From assembly GCA_002862305.1 (NCBI GenBank), contig PKCS01000068.1:1-50898 (forward strand): a stretch of 50,898 bases of DNA, given 5' to 3'. The notes below the pieces were generated by a model. That model saw only the letters and a list, made by a program, of their open reading frames with translations. It was not told the origin of the DNA and searched no databases. Positions 17,451 through 30,458 of the stretch are shown here, in pieces. A program made the position numbers and the translations under genes. This DNA is from Phycisphaerae bacterium. GTDB lineage: Bacteria; Planctomycetota; Phycisphaerae; Phycisphaerales; SM1A02. Positions within the stretch are counted from its first letter, which is position 1, and every line of letters starts with the position of its first letter.

Positions 17451-17479
17451 GAATGTGCCCTTGCCGGCGCTGGCCGGGG

Positions 17480-19195
<1,716 letters not shown>

Positions 19196-19220
19196 GGTTC
19201 GGTTCCGGTTCGTAGGCCCG

Positions 19221-20588
19221 TCATTCAGTCGCTGCTTCGGCGGGTGCTTGTGGGGTGTCCGCGGGTGCCTGCGTGGCGTCCGCGGGTGGTTGTGGGGTGT
19301 CCGCGGCGGCCTGCGAGGCGTCCGCGGGTTCTTGGGGGGCGGCCGCGGGCGCTTGCGGGGTGTCCGCGGCGGCTGGTGGTGAACTGGCTTCGATGGCAGC
19401 AGCCTTGGCCTCGGCGATGCGCGCCTGGGCCTCCTCGATCTTCGCCTGGTCCTTGAACGAGCCGTCGGGGTTGAACTCGTCGAGGTTCTTCATCATGCCG
19501 ATGACCGCGTCGATGCCACGATCGTTCAGCTGGCCCTGGAAGGTGGGCATCTGGTTGCCGTAGCCGGCGACCAGCAGGGCCCCGGGGTTGTAGATCGACT
19601 CCCGGATGTAGGCCTCGGGGGTCTCGTAGAGCTTCCCGGGACCGATGTAGTCCGAAAGCTTGTTCTTGCCCGCGATGAAGCGCGTCCCGCCCGAGACCTC
19701 GCCTTCGCCCTTGACGACGCGCTCCCAGATCCCCGGCAGTCCGTTGCGCGGTCCCCAGCTGGGGCCGCTCCCGTCGGAACCGTCGATGGTGTGGCAGGTG
19801 GCGCATCGCTTGTAGAGCTTGGGACCGGCCATGTAGTACAGGTCCTGCTCGGGGATCACGTCGAGCCAGCGGGCCTGCTCCTTGGTCCACTCCTCGAAAC
19901 GGTCCTCGGGGAACACGCGGACGTGCACGTTCATGTTCCAGTGGCTGTCGCCGCAGTACTCGGTGCAGAAGAGCCAGTAGAAGTCCGACTCGTCGTCAGG
20001 GTCGTTCTCGGCATCCGACTCGAACCACATGTAGGTGTACCGGCCGGGCACCACGTCCTGCTTCATGCGGAAGTCGGGGATGTAGAGGCTGTGCAGGACG
20101 TCCTTGCTGCGCATGACGAGCTGCACGGGCTTGCCGGCGGGGATGACCAGTTCCGAGGTGGACTTCGCTCCGTTGGGGTACTCGAACTCCCATGCCCACT
20201 GCTGGGCGGTGACGTTGATCTGGTAGGCCTCCTTGGGAGGGGTCCTGACGTCGAGGTAGCCGATGAAGCCCATGAAGAAGATGCCGACCAGCAGGAGGGT
20301 CGGGATGACCGTCCAGGTGACCTCGAGGGTGGTGTTGTGGGTGGGGCCGTCGCTGAACACCACGTTCTTGCCGCGCTGGCGATACTTCAGGACGAACCAG
20401 ACCAGGGCCAGGGTCACGACCCCGAAGAAGAAGTAGTTGATCCAGTTGATGATGTAGAAGGACAGGTCGATGAAGGACGACTGCTTCGAGGCGCCCTCGG
20501 GCATCCAGAAGTTCGCTGGAGTGGGCTCTCCGCCGGTCTCCGCCACAGCGAGGGTGAGGCCCTCGAACAAGGTGCACAGCACGGTCAT
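19221..20588 (-). CDS. ctaC: cytochrome c oxidase subunit II fused to cytochrome c (caa3 type)
   Basis: 455 residues. Two N-terminal helices ([45 protein letters not shown]), then the cupredoxin domain with the CuA ligands C208, C212, H216 and M219 in [13 protein letters not shown] fused cytochrome c domain follows with CATCH at 262-266 and a likely Met ligand in GNQMPTFQG. The last 65 residues are an Ala/Pro/Gln-rich tail of degenerate PADTPQ/PADATQ units. The fusion means electrons enter the oxidase without a free cytochrome c, consistent with direct delivery from alternative complex III. Starts as ATGA overlap with the sco stop. Confidence 0.95.
   Translation of the reverse strand: MTVLCTLFEGLTLAVAETGGEPTPANFWMPEGASKQSSFIDLSFYIINWINYFFFGVVTLALVWFVLKYRQRGKNVVFSDGPTHNTTLEVTWTVIPTLLLVGIFFMGFIGYLDVRTPPKEAYQINVTAQQWAWEFEYPNGAKSTSELVIPAGKPVQLVMRSKDVLHSLYIPDFRMKQDVVPGRYTYMWFESDAENDPDDESDFYWLFCTEYCGDSHWNMNVHVRVFPEDRFEEWTKEQARWLDVIPEQDLYYMAGPKLYKRCATCHTIDGSDGSGPSWGPRNGLPGIWERVVKGEGEVSGGTRFIAGKNKLSDYIGPGKLYETPEAYIRESIYNPGALLVAGYGNQMPTFQGQLNDRGIDAVIGMMKNLDEFNPDGSFKDQAKIEEAQARIAEAKAAAIEASSPPAAADTPQAPAAAPQEPADASQAAADTPQPPADATQAPADTPQAPAEAATE
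19224..19390 (-). repeat. degenerate Ala/Pro/Gln-coding repeat at the 3' end of ctaC
   Basis: Imperfect tandem units built around GTCCGCGG(G/C) spaced by about 24-36 bp encode PADTPQ, PADATQ and PADASQ variants. Low-complexity tail after the folded cytochrome c domain; the DNA repetition makes copy-number change by slippage or recombination plausible. Confidence 0.65.
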
Positions 20589-21463
20589 TGCTGCCCTCCC
20601 GATATGAGACCGATCTCGGTCTCGGTTTCATTCTTGGAGTCCTGCCCCGTGCCGCGGGAGCGCCCGCGATCGGAGAACCACATCCATCCCAGTCCGCCGC
20701 CGATCACGAGCAGGGTGACCACCCCGCCGATCTGCATGAGGCGGATGGCCACGAGGACGTAGCTCCGGGAATCGGGGTCGTAGACGTGGCACCAGAGGAT
20801 GAAGCGGTCGAGGGTCGAGCCGATCCGTCCCTCCCCGGCCTCGAGCAGCGACATGCGCATGGTCCCGGGATCCTGGGTGGCGCCGTAGAGGTAGCGGGAA
20901 AGCCGGCCGTCGGGCGTGATGACGAAGAGCCCCGCGGCGTGGGCGTACTCGCCGTCCGGCTGGAGCCGGTAGCGGAACCCGATCGCGTCGGAGACCGCCT
21001 TGGAACTCTCGGCGGGCCCGGTCAGGAAGTGCCAGCCCTTCCCGCTCTGGCGACGGTCGTACATGAGCACGTAGGAGGTGCGCTTGGCCGCGGCGAGTTC
21101 CGCCGACTCCTCGGGGTTGATGCTGATCGAGACCACGTCGAATTCCTTGCCGGTGGTCCAGTCGAGCTTCCGGAGGGTCTCGGTCATCTCGTTGAGCACG
21201 AGGTTGCAGAGCTGCGGGCACTTGAAATAGCCCATCTGGAGCAGGACGGGGCGCTCCCCGGTGAAGAGGTCGCCGAGCTTGATGGTCTCCCCGGACTCGT
21301 CCACGAATTCCGCGTCGAGGGGCAGCTCGGCGTTGATCTTCTCGACGATGTCCACGCCCTCGAGCTCGTGGGGGACCTCGCCGGTCGACTGCGCGCCGGC
21401 GAACGATGCCAGCCCGCCGCAGCAGAGGAGCGCGAGGAGGTTGGATCGGATCGGGCGCCTCAT
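20585..21463 (-). CDS. sco1: SCO1/SenC-type copper chaperone with C-terminal membrane anchor
   Basis: 292 residues. A signal sequence (RSNLLALLCCGGLASFAGAQ) leads to a thioredoxin-fold SCO domain with the copper-binding CPQLC (82-86) and the partner His175 in YAHAAGLFVITPDG. The C-terminus adds a membrane helix (LMQIGGVVTLLVIGGGLGWMWF) and a short cytoplasmic tail; most SCO proteins are anchored at the N-terminus instead. Delivers copper and/or reductant to the CuA site of subunit II, the very next gene, with which it overlaps by 4 nt. The start also overlaps the upstream small membrane protein gene. Confidence 0.92.
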   Translation of the reverse strand: MRRPIRSNLLALLCCGGLASFAGAQSTGEVPHELEGVDIVEKINAELPLDAEFVDESGETIKLGDLFTGERPVLLQMGYFKCPQLCNLVLNEMTETLRKLDWTTGKEFDVVSISINPEESAELAAAKRTSYVLMYDRRQSGKGWHFLTGPAESSKAVSDAIGFRYRLQPDGEYAHAAGLFVITPDGRLSRYLYGATQDPGTMRMSLLEAGEGRIGSTLDRFILWCHVYDPDSRSYVLVAIRLMQIGGVVTLLVIGGGLGWMWFSDRGRSRGTGQDSKNETETEIGLISGGQQ

Positions 21464-21882
21464 CGCTGCTCGCCTCCCGTTCCGGGTTCCGCCATCACCA
21501 GCGGCGCCTCCTCGCCCGCGGGGGCAGAGGCCTGCGGCTGGGAGGGGGTGGAGACGGTGAGTTCCATGGCACGCTCGATGGGGATCCTGATCTTGGTCTC
21601 GGCGTCCGCCTCGGTCCCGCCCATGGGGACCACCTGGTAGCTCTCGTACTCCTGGAGGAGGGCCTCCTGGGAGCTCCGCAGGGCGTTGAGCTGCTCGGCC
21701 GGACGATCGATGACCTTGGCCTGGACCTCCCGCCCCTGGAAGGAGAAGAACACCACGGCCACCGCGACGATGGTGATCGTCAGGAGCACGAAGCTCACGA
21801 GCATGAGGAACCAGGTCCATCCGGACTCAGGGTCGTCGAGCTGCTCGGGCTCGGTCGTGAGTTGTCCTTGTTCTGCGATCAT
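21460..21882 (-). CDS. single-pass membrane protein of unknown function in the act-cta operon
   Basis: 140 residues: an acidic N-terminus, one helix (WTWFLMLVSFVLLTITIVAVAVVFF), then an external segment with a short helical stretch (PAEQLNALRSSQEALLQEYESYQ) and a disordered Pro/Ala/Glu-rich end. No family recognised. Its position between actF and sco, overlapping sco by 4 nt, suggests a role in complex III/oxidase assembly or bridging; that is inference from position. Confidence 0.75.
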   Translation of the reverse strand: MIAEQGQLTTEPEQLDDPESGWTWFLMLVSFVLLTITIVAVAVVFFSFQGREVQAKVIDRPAEQLNALRSSQEALLQEYESYQVVPMGGTEADAETKIRIPIERAMELTVSTPSQPQASAPAGEEAPLVMAEPGTGGEQR

Positions 21883-21938
21883 CGGAGGGGGCCTTGGTGG
21901 AATTCAGTGGGGGCTCAGGGCCAGTACGCACGGGAGGT

Positions 21939-23243
21939 TCAATAGTTCTCGAAGTGGAGGGAGTTGTTCAGCCATGGATCCTTGCGGCAGAGAAGCGGGT
22001 GCGAACGAAGTCTCCCGATGGTCACGGCCGCGAAGAGCGAGAGCATGCCGACCATCAGAAGCCAGTTGACCGGGCGGAGCAGGCCCGCCTTCTCAGAAGC
22101 ATAGGCCTCGGCGGCTGCGTCGTAGGTGGCAAAGGAGGCAAGATCGTGGGGAATCGTCGGCATAACCAGCCAATAAACGTCCAACCAGCCGAAGAAGAGC
22201 ATCCAGCCCGCAGCCAGCATCAGGGTCTTCCAGTCCCGCTTCGGATGCTTGGAGATCAGGAAGACGAAGGGGATGCAGAAGTGGCCGAAGAGCAGCCAGA
22301 TGCTCAGCCAGCCCCAGTCCCCGAGCTGCCTGGCGAGGAACCAGCCGGTCTCCTCGGGGATGTTGGCGTACCAGATCAGCATGTACTGGCTGAAGCCGAT
22401 GTAGGCCCAGAAGATCATCCCGAAGGCGAAGAGGAACTTACCCATGTCCTGGTAGTGCTCGCGGCTGATCAGGTTGACGAGGTAGCCGTTCCGCTGGAGG
22501 AGCAGGCAGACGATGATGATCGTCGAGAAGCCGCAGGTCGCGGTGCCGCAGAAGAAGTACACGCCGAACATGGTGCTGAACCAGCCCGGCGAGAGGGACA
22601 TGATCCAGTCGAAGGCGGCGAAGGTGATGCTCAGTCCGAAGAGTATGGCCGCGGGCGGTGCCATCTTCTGCATGGCCCGGGTGGAGGCGAGTCCGCCGTC
22701 GCGTCCCTGCCGGATCGAGGCCCGGAGGAACCATGTACCGAGAAACGCCCAGATGGCGAAGTAGCACACGGCGCGGATCATGAAGAAGGGCACGTTGAGG
22801 TAGGCGAGCTTGCCTTCGACGAGGTGCGCCTCGGCCGGGGCCTCCTCGAAGAGCATGGCCATGTCGGACCAGGGGAGCAGCTTGCCGGCCGAACCAGTGA
22901 GGACCAGCACCGCGATGGGGATGAACCCGATCCAGAGCCAGTTCAGATTGGAGGCCAGGACCTCGGCGGGGCGCCGGATGACCGTGCTCCATCCCGCCTT
23001 GGTCAGGTGCTGGATGAAGACGAAGAAGAGCGCCCCGAGGGGGATCTGGAGCACGAAGATCCAGTTCTGGAGCCAGCAGCGCCAGAACAGCGGCCACTTC
23101 ATGACCCCGGTGACCGGGAGCAGGATGGCAGCGAGCAGGCACACGAACGCCACCACGAAGCAGACCCTGCGAGCCAGCTGGCCGGTGGCGCCGAGTTCGA
23201 TGTTGCGGGCATCGAGGCTGATTGTGGCGGGTGCGTGGATCAT
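21939..23243 (-). CDS. actF: alternative complex III subunit F (NrfD-like quinone subunit 2)
   Basis: 434-residue polytopic membrane protein. About ten hydrophobic segments, among them VCFVVAFVCLLAAILLPV, WIGFIPIAVLVLTGSAGKLLPW, FMIRAVCYFAIWAFLGTWFL and MGKFLFAFGMIFWAYIGFSQYMLIWYANIPEE. The last one is the hallmark segment of ActF proteins. It is related to ActC and together they anchor the complex and form the quinol side. Start overlaps the actE stop. C-terminal end LRSHPLLCRKDPWL is cytoplasmic. Confidence 0.9.
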   Translation of the reverse strand: MIHAPATISLDARNIELGATGQLARRVCFVVAFVCLLAAILLPVTGVMKWPLFWRCWLQNWIFVLQIPLGALFFVFIQHLTKAGWSTVIRRPAEVLASNLNWLWIGFIPIAVLVLTGSAGKLLPWSDMAMLFEEAPAEAHLVEGKLAYLNVPFFMIRAVCYFAIWAFLGTWFLRASIRQGRDGGLASTRAMQKMAPPAAILFGLSITFAAFDWIMSLSPGWFSTMFGVYFFCGTATCGFSTIIIVCLLLQRNGYLVNLISREHYQDMGKFLFAFGMIFWAYIGFSQYMLIWYANIPEETGWFLARQLGDWGWLSIWLLFGHFCIPFVFLISKHPKRDWKTLMLAAGWMLFFGWLDVYWLVMPTIPHDLASFATYDAAAEAYASEKAGLLRPVNWLLMVGMLSLFAAVTIGRLRSHPLLCRKDPWLNNSLHFENY

Positions 23244-23929
23244 GGCTCGATGCGTGCGCGTTCCTGGGGGGGGACATCCTGGATGGTGGCGTCCTGCGAC
23301 TTCTGCAGCGCCTTGACGTAGGCGGCGATCGTCCAGCGGTCGTACGGGGGGATCTGGGCCGCATAGCCGGCCATGTTCCGGATTCCGTGGGTGATCGTGT
23401 TGTAGATCTGGCCGACGGCCTGGTCACGGACCTCGGGGTCGTGGAGGCTCTTGGCCTGGACCCATGCCGTGCCGTAGATCGGACCGTCGGCGTTGGCCAT
23501 GGCGGCCATCGCCCTCTGGTTCACGATCCCGTCGCCGTAGCCCGAGTAGCCGTGGCAGGCCGAGCAGAAGATGTTGTAGCGCTCACGGCCCCGCTTGAGG
23601 GTCTCCATGGTGAGCGGCACCATCTCGGGGATCGCGGCGGCCCATGCATCGTCGACCACGCCCTCGCTGAAGTGGACGTCGTCCATCGACTGCCCCACCG
23701 CGACCACTCCGGGGATCTGGGGACGCATCGCGCGATCATCCGCGAAGAGGGGATTCACAGTCTGGGTGTCGAACCGCGGCTGGTAGTCCATGTCCTGCAC
23801 GATGTGGATCGGGCGGCCGCTGGAAGGTGACGACCGGGTCCAGGCCACGACCGCGAAGGGCATGATGGCCAGGGTGCCGATCAGCACGGTTGCGAAGACC
23901 ACGATTCTGGGTGGAAGCATGTTGCGCAT
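23240..23929 (-). CDS. actE: alternative complex III subunit E (mono-haem cytochrome c)
   Basis: 229 residues with an N-terminal membrane anchor (VVFATVLIGTLAIMPFAVVAW) and a periplasmic cytochrome c domain: the haem site CSACH (122-126) sits in RGRERYNIFCSACHGYSGYG, as in ActE of other bacteria. A short conserved N-terminal segment (IHIVQDMDYQPRFDTQ) is also typical of ActE. It passes electrons from the pentahaem subunit toward the caa3 cytochrome c domain. 4 nt downstream of actD and overlapping actF. Confidence 0.92.
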   Translation of the reverse strand: MRNMLPPRIVVFATVLIGTLAIMPFAVVAWTRSSPSSGRPIHIVQDMDYQPRFDTQTVNPLFADDRAMRPQIPGVVAVGQSMDDVHFSEGVVDDAWAAAIPEMVPLTMETLKRGRERYNIFCSACHGYSGYGDGIVNQRAMAAMANADGPIYGTAWVQAKSLHDPEVRDQAVGQIYNTITHGIRNMAGYAAQIPPYDRWTIAAYVKALQKSQDATIQDVPPQERARIEP

Positions 23930-23933
23930 TGGG

Positions 23934-24557
23934 TCAGTCCTGGACTTCCTCGACGGCCACCGGATCGAGGGACTTCAGGAACTCGGCGGTACGGCTCCTG
24001 AAGTAGCGGGGGTCGCGAGCCTCGATGACCACGAAGAACCGGTCGTCGCTGGCGCGCCGGAAGCGCTTGCTGCGGAACAGCGGGTGGTACAGCTGTGGAA
24101 GCCCGTTGAAGGCGAACATGAGTCCGACGGTGGTGAGCGCCGAGAAGAGGATGGTCAGCTCGAACATCACCGGGATGAAGGCGGGCGTGGAGAGCAGGGG
24201 CTTGCCGGAGATCAGGTAGGGATACCCGGTGACCCAGACCACCGCCCAGAACGACCAGTCGCTCGCGTTCGTGAAGGCCTGCAGGATGAAGGCGGTGCAG
24301 GTGCCCGAAAGCCCCATGAAGAACACGATGATCGGCAGGATGGTCTGCCGGATCCCCATCGCCTTGTCGAGGCCGTGCACGGGGAAGGGCGTGCAGCAGT
24401 CCCACCACTTGTACCCCTCGTCGCGGACGCGTTCGGCGGCCTTCACGATCTGCGCCGGGGTCTCGAACTCGGCGATCAGTCCGTAGGGCTTGGGCTTGCT
24501 GGGATCAGAGGGCCTGGCGACCCGTGTCTTCTCGGGCTTCGTGGTGATGGTGCTCAT
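23934..24557 (-). CDS. actD: alternative complex III subunit D (DUF3341)
   Basis: 207 residues. The N-terminal soluble part ([44 protein letters not shown]) is the DUF3341 signature, followed by two membrane helices ([41 protein letters not shown]) and a C-terminal soluble stretch, [11 protein letters not shown]. Structural subunit holding the membrane arm of the complex. Overlaps the actC stop by 4 nt. Confidence 0.92.
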   Translation of the reverse strand: MSTITTKPEKTRVARPSDPSKPKPYGLIAEFETPAQIVKAAERVRDEGYKWWDCCTPFPVHGLDKAMGIRQTILPIIVFFMGLSGTCTAFILQAFTNASDWSFWAVVWVTGYPYLISGKPLLSTPAFIPVMFELTILFSALTTVGLMFAFNGLPQLYHPLFRSKRFRRASDDRFFVVIEARDPRYFRSRTAEFLKSLDPVAVEEVQD

Positions 24558-26013
24558 GACCGCACCTCCGCGGCAGGGGATTCGTGGGCTTCATCGTGCT
24601 GGTCCTCGCCGAAGTGGGGATCCGCCTGCGGCATCACGGCCTTCACCTCGGCGATCGCCACCATCGGCACGAAGCGGCAGAAGAGCAGGAAGAGGACCAT
24701 GAACAGTCCGAAGCTGCCGAAGAAGGTGCCGATGTCGACCCAGGTCGGGGTGAAGACGTCCCACGAGCTGGGGAGGAAGTCGTTGGCAAGGCTGGAGACG
24801 ATGATCACGAACCGCTCGAACCACATGCCCACGTTCACGAAGAGGCTCAGGATGAACATCATCGGGATCGAGGTCCGCAGCGCCTTGAACCAGAAGAGCT
24901 GGGGGGTGATCACGTTGCAGCTGACCATCAGGAAGTAGGCCCACCAGTACTGGCCGAAGGCGCGGTTGAGGAAGGCGAACTTCTCGTAGATGGCGCCGGA
25001 GTACCAGGCGATGAAGAATTCCATCGCGTAGGCGTAGCCGACCATGCATCCCGTGACCAGGATGACCTTGTTCATGTTGTCGAGGTGGCGCAGGGTGATC
25101 AGGTTCTTGAGGCCGAAGATCTCGCGCGCGGGGACCGCGAGGGTGACGACCATGGCGAATCCGGAGAACACCGCGCCCGCGACGAAGTACGGGGGGAAGA
25201 TCGTGGTGTGCCACCCGGGGAGCTGGCTGGTCGCGAAGTCGAAGGACACCACGGAGTGGACCGAGAGCACCAGCGGGGTGGAGAGGGCGGCGAGCAGGAG
25301 GTACGCCCGTTCGTAGCGATGCCAGTGACGGTTGCTCCCCCGCCAGCCGAGGGCGAAGGCCCCGTAGACCACCTGCTGGATCTTGCCCTTGGCCCGGTCG
25401 CGGATGGTCGCGAGATCGGGCACGAGGCCGGTGAACCAGAACAGGAGCGAGACCGTGAAGTAGGTGCCCACGGCGAAGACGTCCCACAGCAGGGGACTCC
25501 TGAACTGCGGCCACATCTCCATCTGGTTCGGAAGGGGGAAGAGCCAGTAGACGACCCAGACCCGGCCGACGTGGATGCCGGGGAACAGCCCCGCGCAGAT
25601 CACGGCGAAGATCGTCATGGCCTCGGCGAACCGGTTGATGCCCGTCCGCCACTTCTGGCGGAAGAGGAACAGGATCGCGGAGATCAGCGTGCCGGCGTGG
25701 CCGATGCCGACCCAGAACACGAAGTTGGTGATGTCGTAGGCCCACATCACCGGGTTGTTCAGTCCCCAGACACCGACTCCGGTGACGATCAGGTAGAGGA
25801 CGCAGAAGCCCAGCAGGCCCATCAGGCCCAGGGCTGCCGCGAAGCACACGTACCAGGCCATCGGCGTGCGACGGGCCTCAGCGACCTGGCACACCTGCTG
25901 CGTGACCTGGTTGAATCGGTCCATGTTGAGGACCAGCGGCTGCCGGACGCCCGGCTGGTCGTCGGTGTTGTCGGTGATCGGGCGGTTGACACCCGGCTCG
26001 AGGTTGATCGAGG

Positions 26014-26017
<4 letters not shown>
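24554..26017 (-). CDS. actC: alternative complex III subunit C (NrfD-like quinone subunit 1)
   Basis: 487-residue NrfD/PsrC-family membrane protein with about ten helices; segments such as [38 protein letters not shown] and [22 protein letters not shown] are typical of ActC. Carries the quinol-oxidising site and contacts the iron-sulfur part of ActB. Start overlaps the actB stop (ATGA). The N-terminal 45 residues are hydrophilic. Confidence 0.94.
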
Positions 26018-29448
<3,431 letters not shown>

Positions 29449-29469
29449 GTGGGGCTCCGGTCTTCCTGC

Positions 29470-30156
29470 CTAGCGGTGGCAGGTCGAGCAGTTCTCGGAA
29501 GGGTTGATGTGGTAGAGATCGAGGACCTTGGCCCGTTCCTGCGCGATCTTCTCGCGCTCCTCCTTGAGCGCATCGCCGGTGAGGCCGAGGGCCAGGCCCC
29601 AGGTCATGTTCGTGACTTCGTCGACGGGCCGGAGGTTCGGCTCGGGGTTGCGGTGGCAGTCGAGGCACCAACCCATGCTCATCGGCTTGGCCTGGTAGAC
29701 CTCCTCCATCTGGTCGATGCGACCGTGGCAGGAGACGCACCCGACGCCGCGGTTCACGTGGGCCTGGTGGCTGAAGTACGCGTAGTCGGCGACGTGGTGG
29801 ACCTTGACCCATTCGATCGGCAGGCCCGTCTCGTAGCTGGCCAGCACGCCTTCGAGCTTGGGGCTTTCCGGCTTCACCAGGGTGTGGCAGTTCATGCAGG
29901 TCTGGGTCGCGGGCACCGCGGCGTGGCTGGCACGTTCGACGGTGTTGTGGCAGTACCGACAGTCCATGCCGAGCTCGCCGGCGTGCAGGGCGTGGCTGAA
30001 CGGGACGGGCTGCTCCGGCTGGTAACCGACCTCCAGGGTCTTCGGGCTGAATCCATACGCCACGAAGAACGCCACGTACAGTGGCGCGATGCCACCGACG
30101 ATCGCAAGCAGCGGAAGCAGTGCGTTCGACCAACGAGGAAACAGGAACCGACTCAT
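29470..30156 (-). CDS. actA: alternative complex III subunit A (pentahaem cytochrome c)
   Basis: 228 residues. One N-terminal membrane anchor (LLPLLAIVGGIAPLYVAFFVAYG), then five c-type haem sites: CRYCH 66-70, CMNCH 87-91, CVSCH 140-144, CLDCH 164-168, CSTCH 223-227, with extra His residues in between as distal ligands. This is the number and spacing expected for ActA. First gene of the operon; start ATG at 30156 behind GGGAG. Electrons from ActB are relayed through it to ActE and the oxidase. Confidence 0.94.
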   Translation of the reverse strand: MSRFLFPRWSNALLPLLAIVGGIAPLYVAFFVAYGFSPKTLEVGYQPEQPVPFSHALHAGELGMDCRYCHNTVERASHAAVPATQTCMNCHTLVKPESPKLEGVLASYETGLPIEWVKVHHVADYAYFSHQAHVNRGVGCVSCHGRIDQMEEVYQAKPMSMGWCLDCHRNPEPNLRPVDEVTNMTWGLALGLTGDALKEEREKIAQERAKVLDLYHINPSENCSTCHR

Positions 30157-30458
30157 GAGCCAGGCTCCCGGGAATTCGTTGAGTTCGTGCTATTTTTCAC
30201 AAGCGGGGATGCAGGAGACATTTCGTCACGGCAGAAAAGTTGGTGCGGTTCACGGGGTCAGGAGACTCTGGAGCAAATCGATGCACGACGTTGCAGACTT
30301 GCCGTCGGGAGGGACGACACGTTGTCATCGACAGGCAGCAATCAAACACTGCAATTGCTGAGCAGCCAATGATAGCCGGGAACGCGCGGTTCCGGCAACC
30401 AGACTGAGCTAGATACTGAGCGAGAATACGTCTCAATTAGTCGTGAAAAATGAACGTT
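30157..30458 (-). other. leader and promoter region of the act-cta operon
   Basis: 302 bp with no gene. It separates the stop of the APC-EIIA gene from actA on the same strand. It holds a TTGCCG/TATCAT promoter (see separate entry) and, if transcription starts near 30362, a leader of about 205 nt. Two bases into that leader lies a 7-bp hairpin, 30336-30342 with 30354-30360. No recognisable riboswitch. Confidence 0.5.
30369..30398 (-). promoter_or_regulatory. predicted promoter of the act-cta operon, with a dyad in the spacer
   Basis: On the reverse strand TTGCCG (30398-30393) is separated by 18 bp from TATCAT (30374-30369). The spacer and the end of the -35 form an imperfect inverted repeat, CCGGAAC..GTTCCCGG, which could be an operator placed between the promoter elements. 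Confidence 0.5.
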
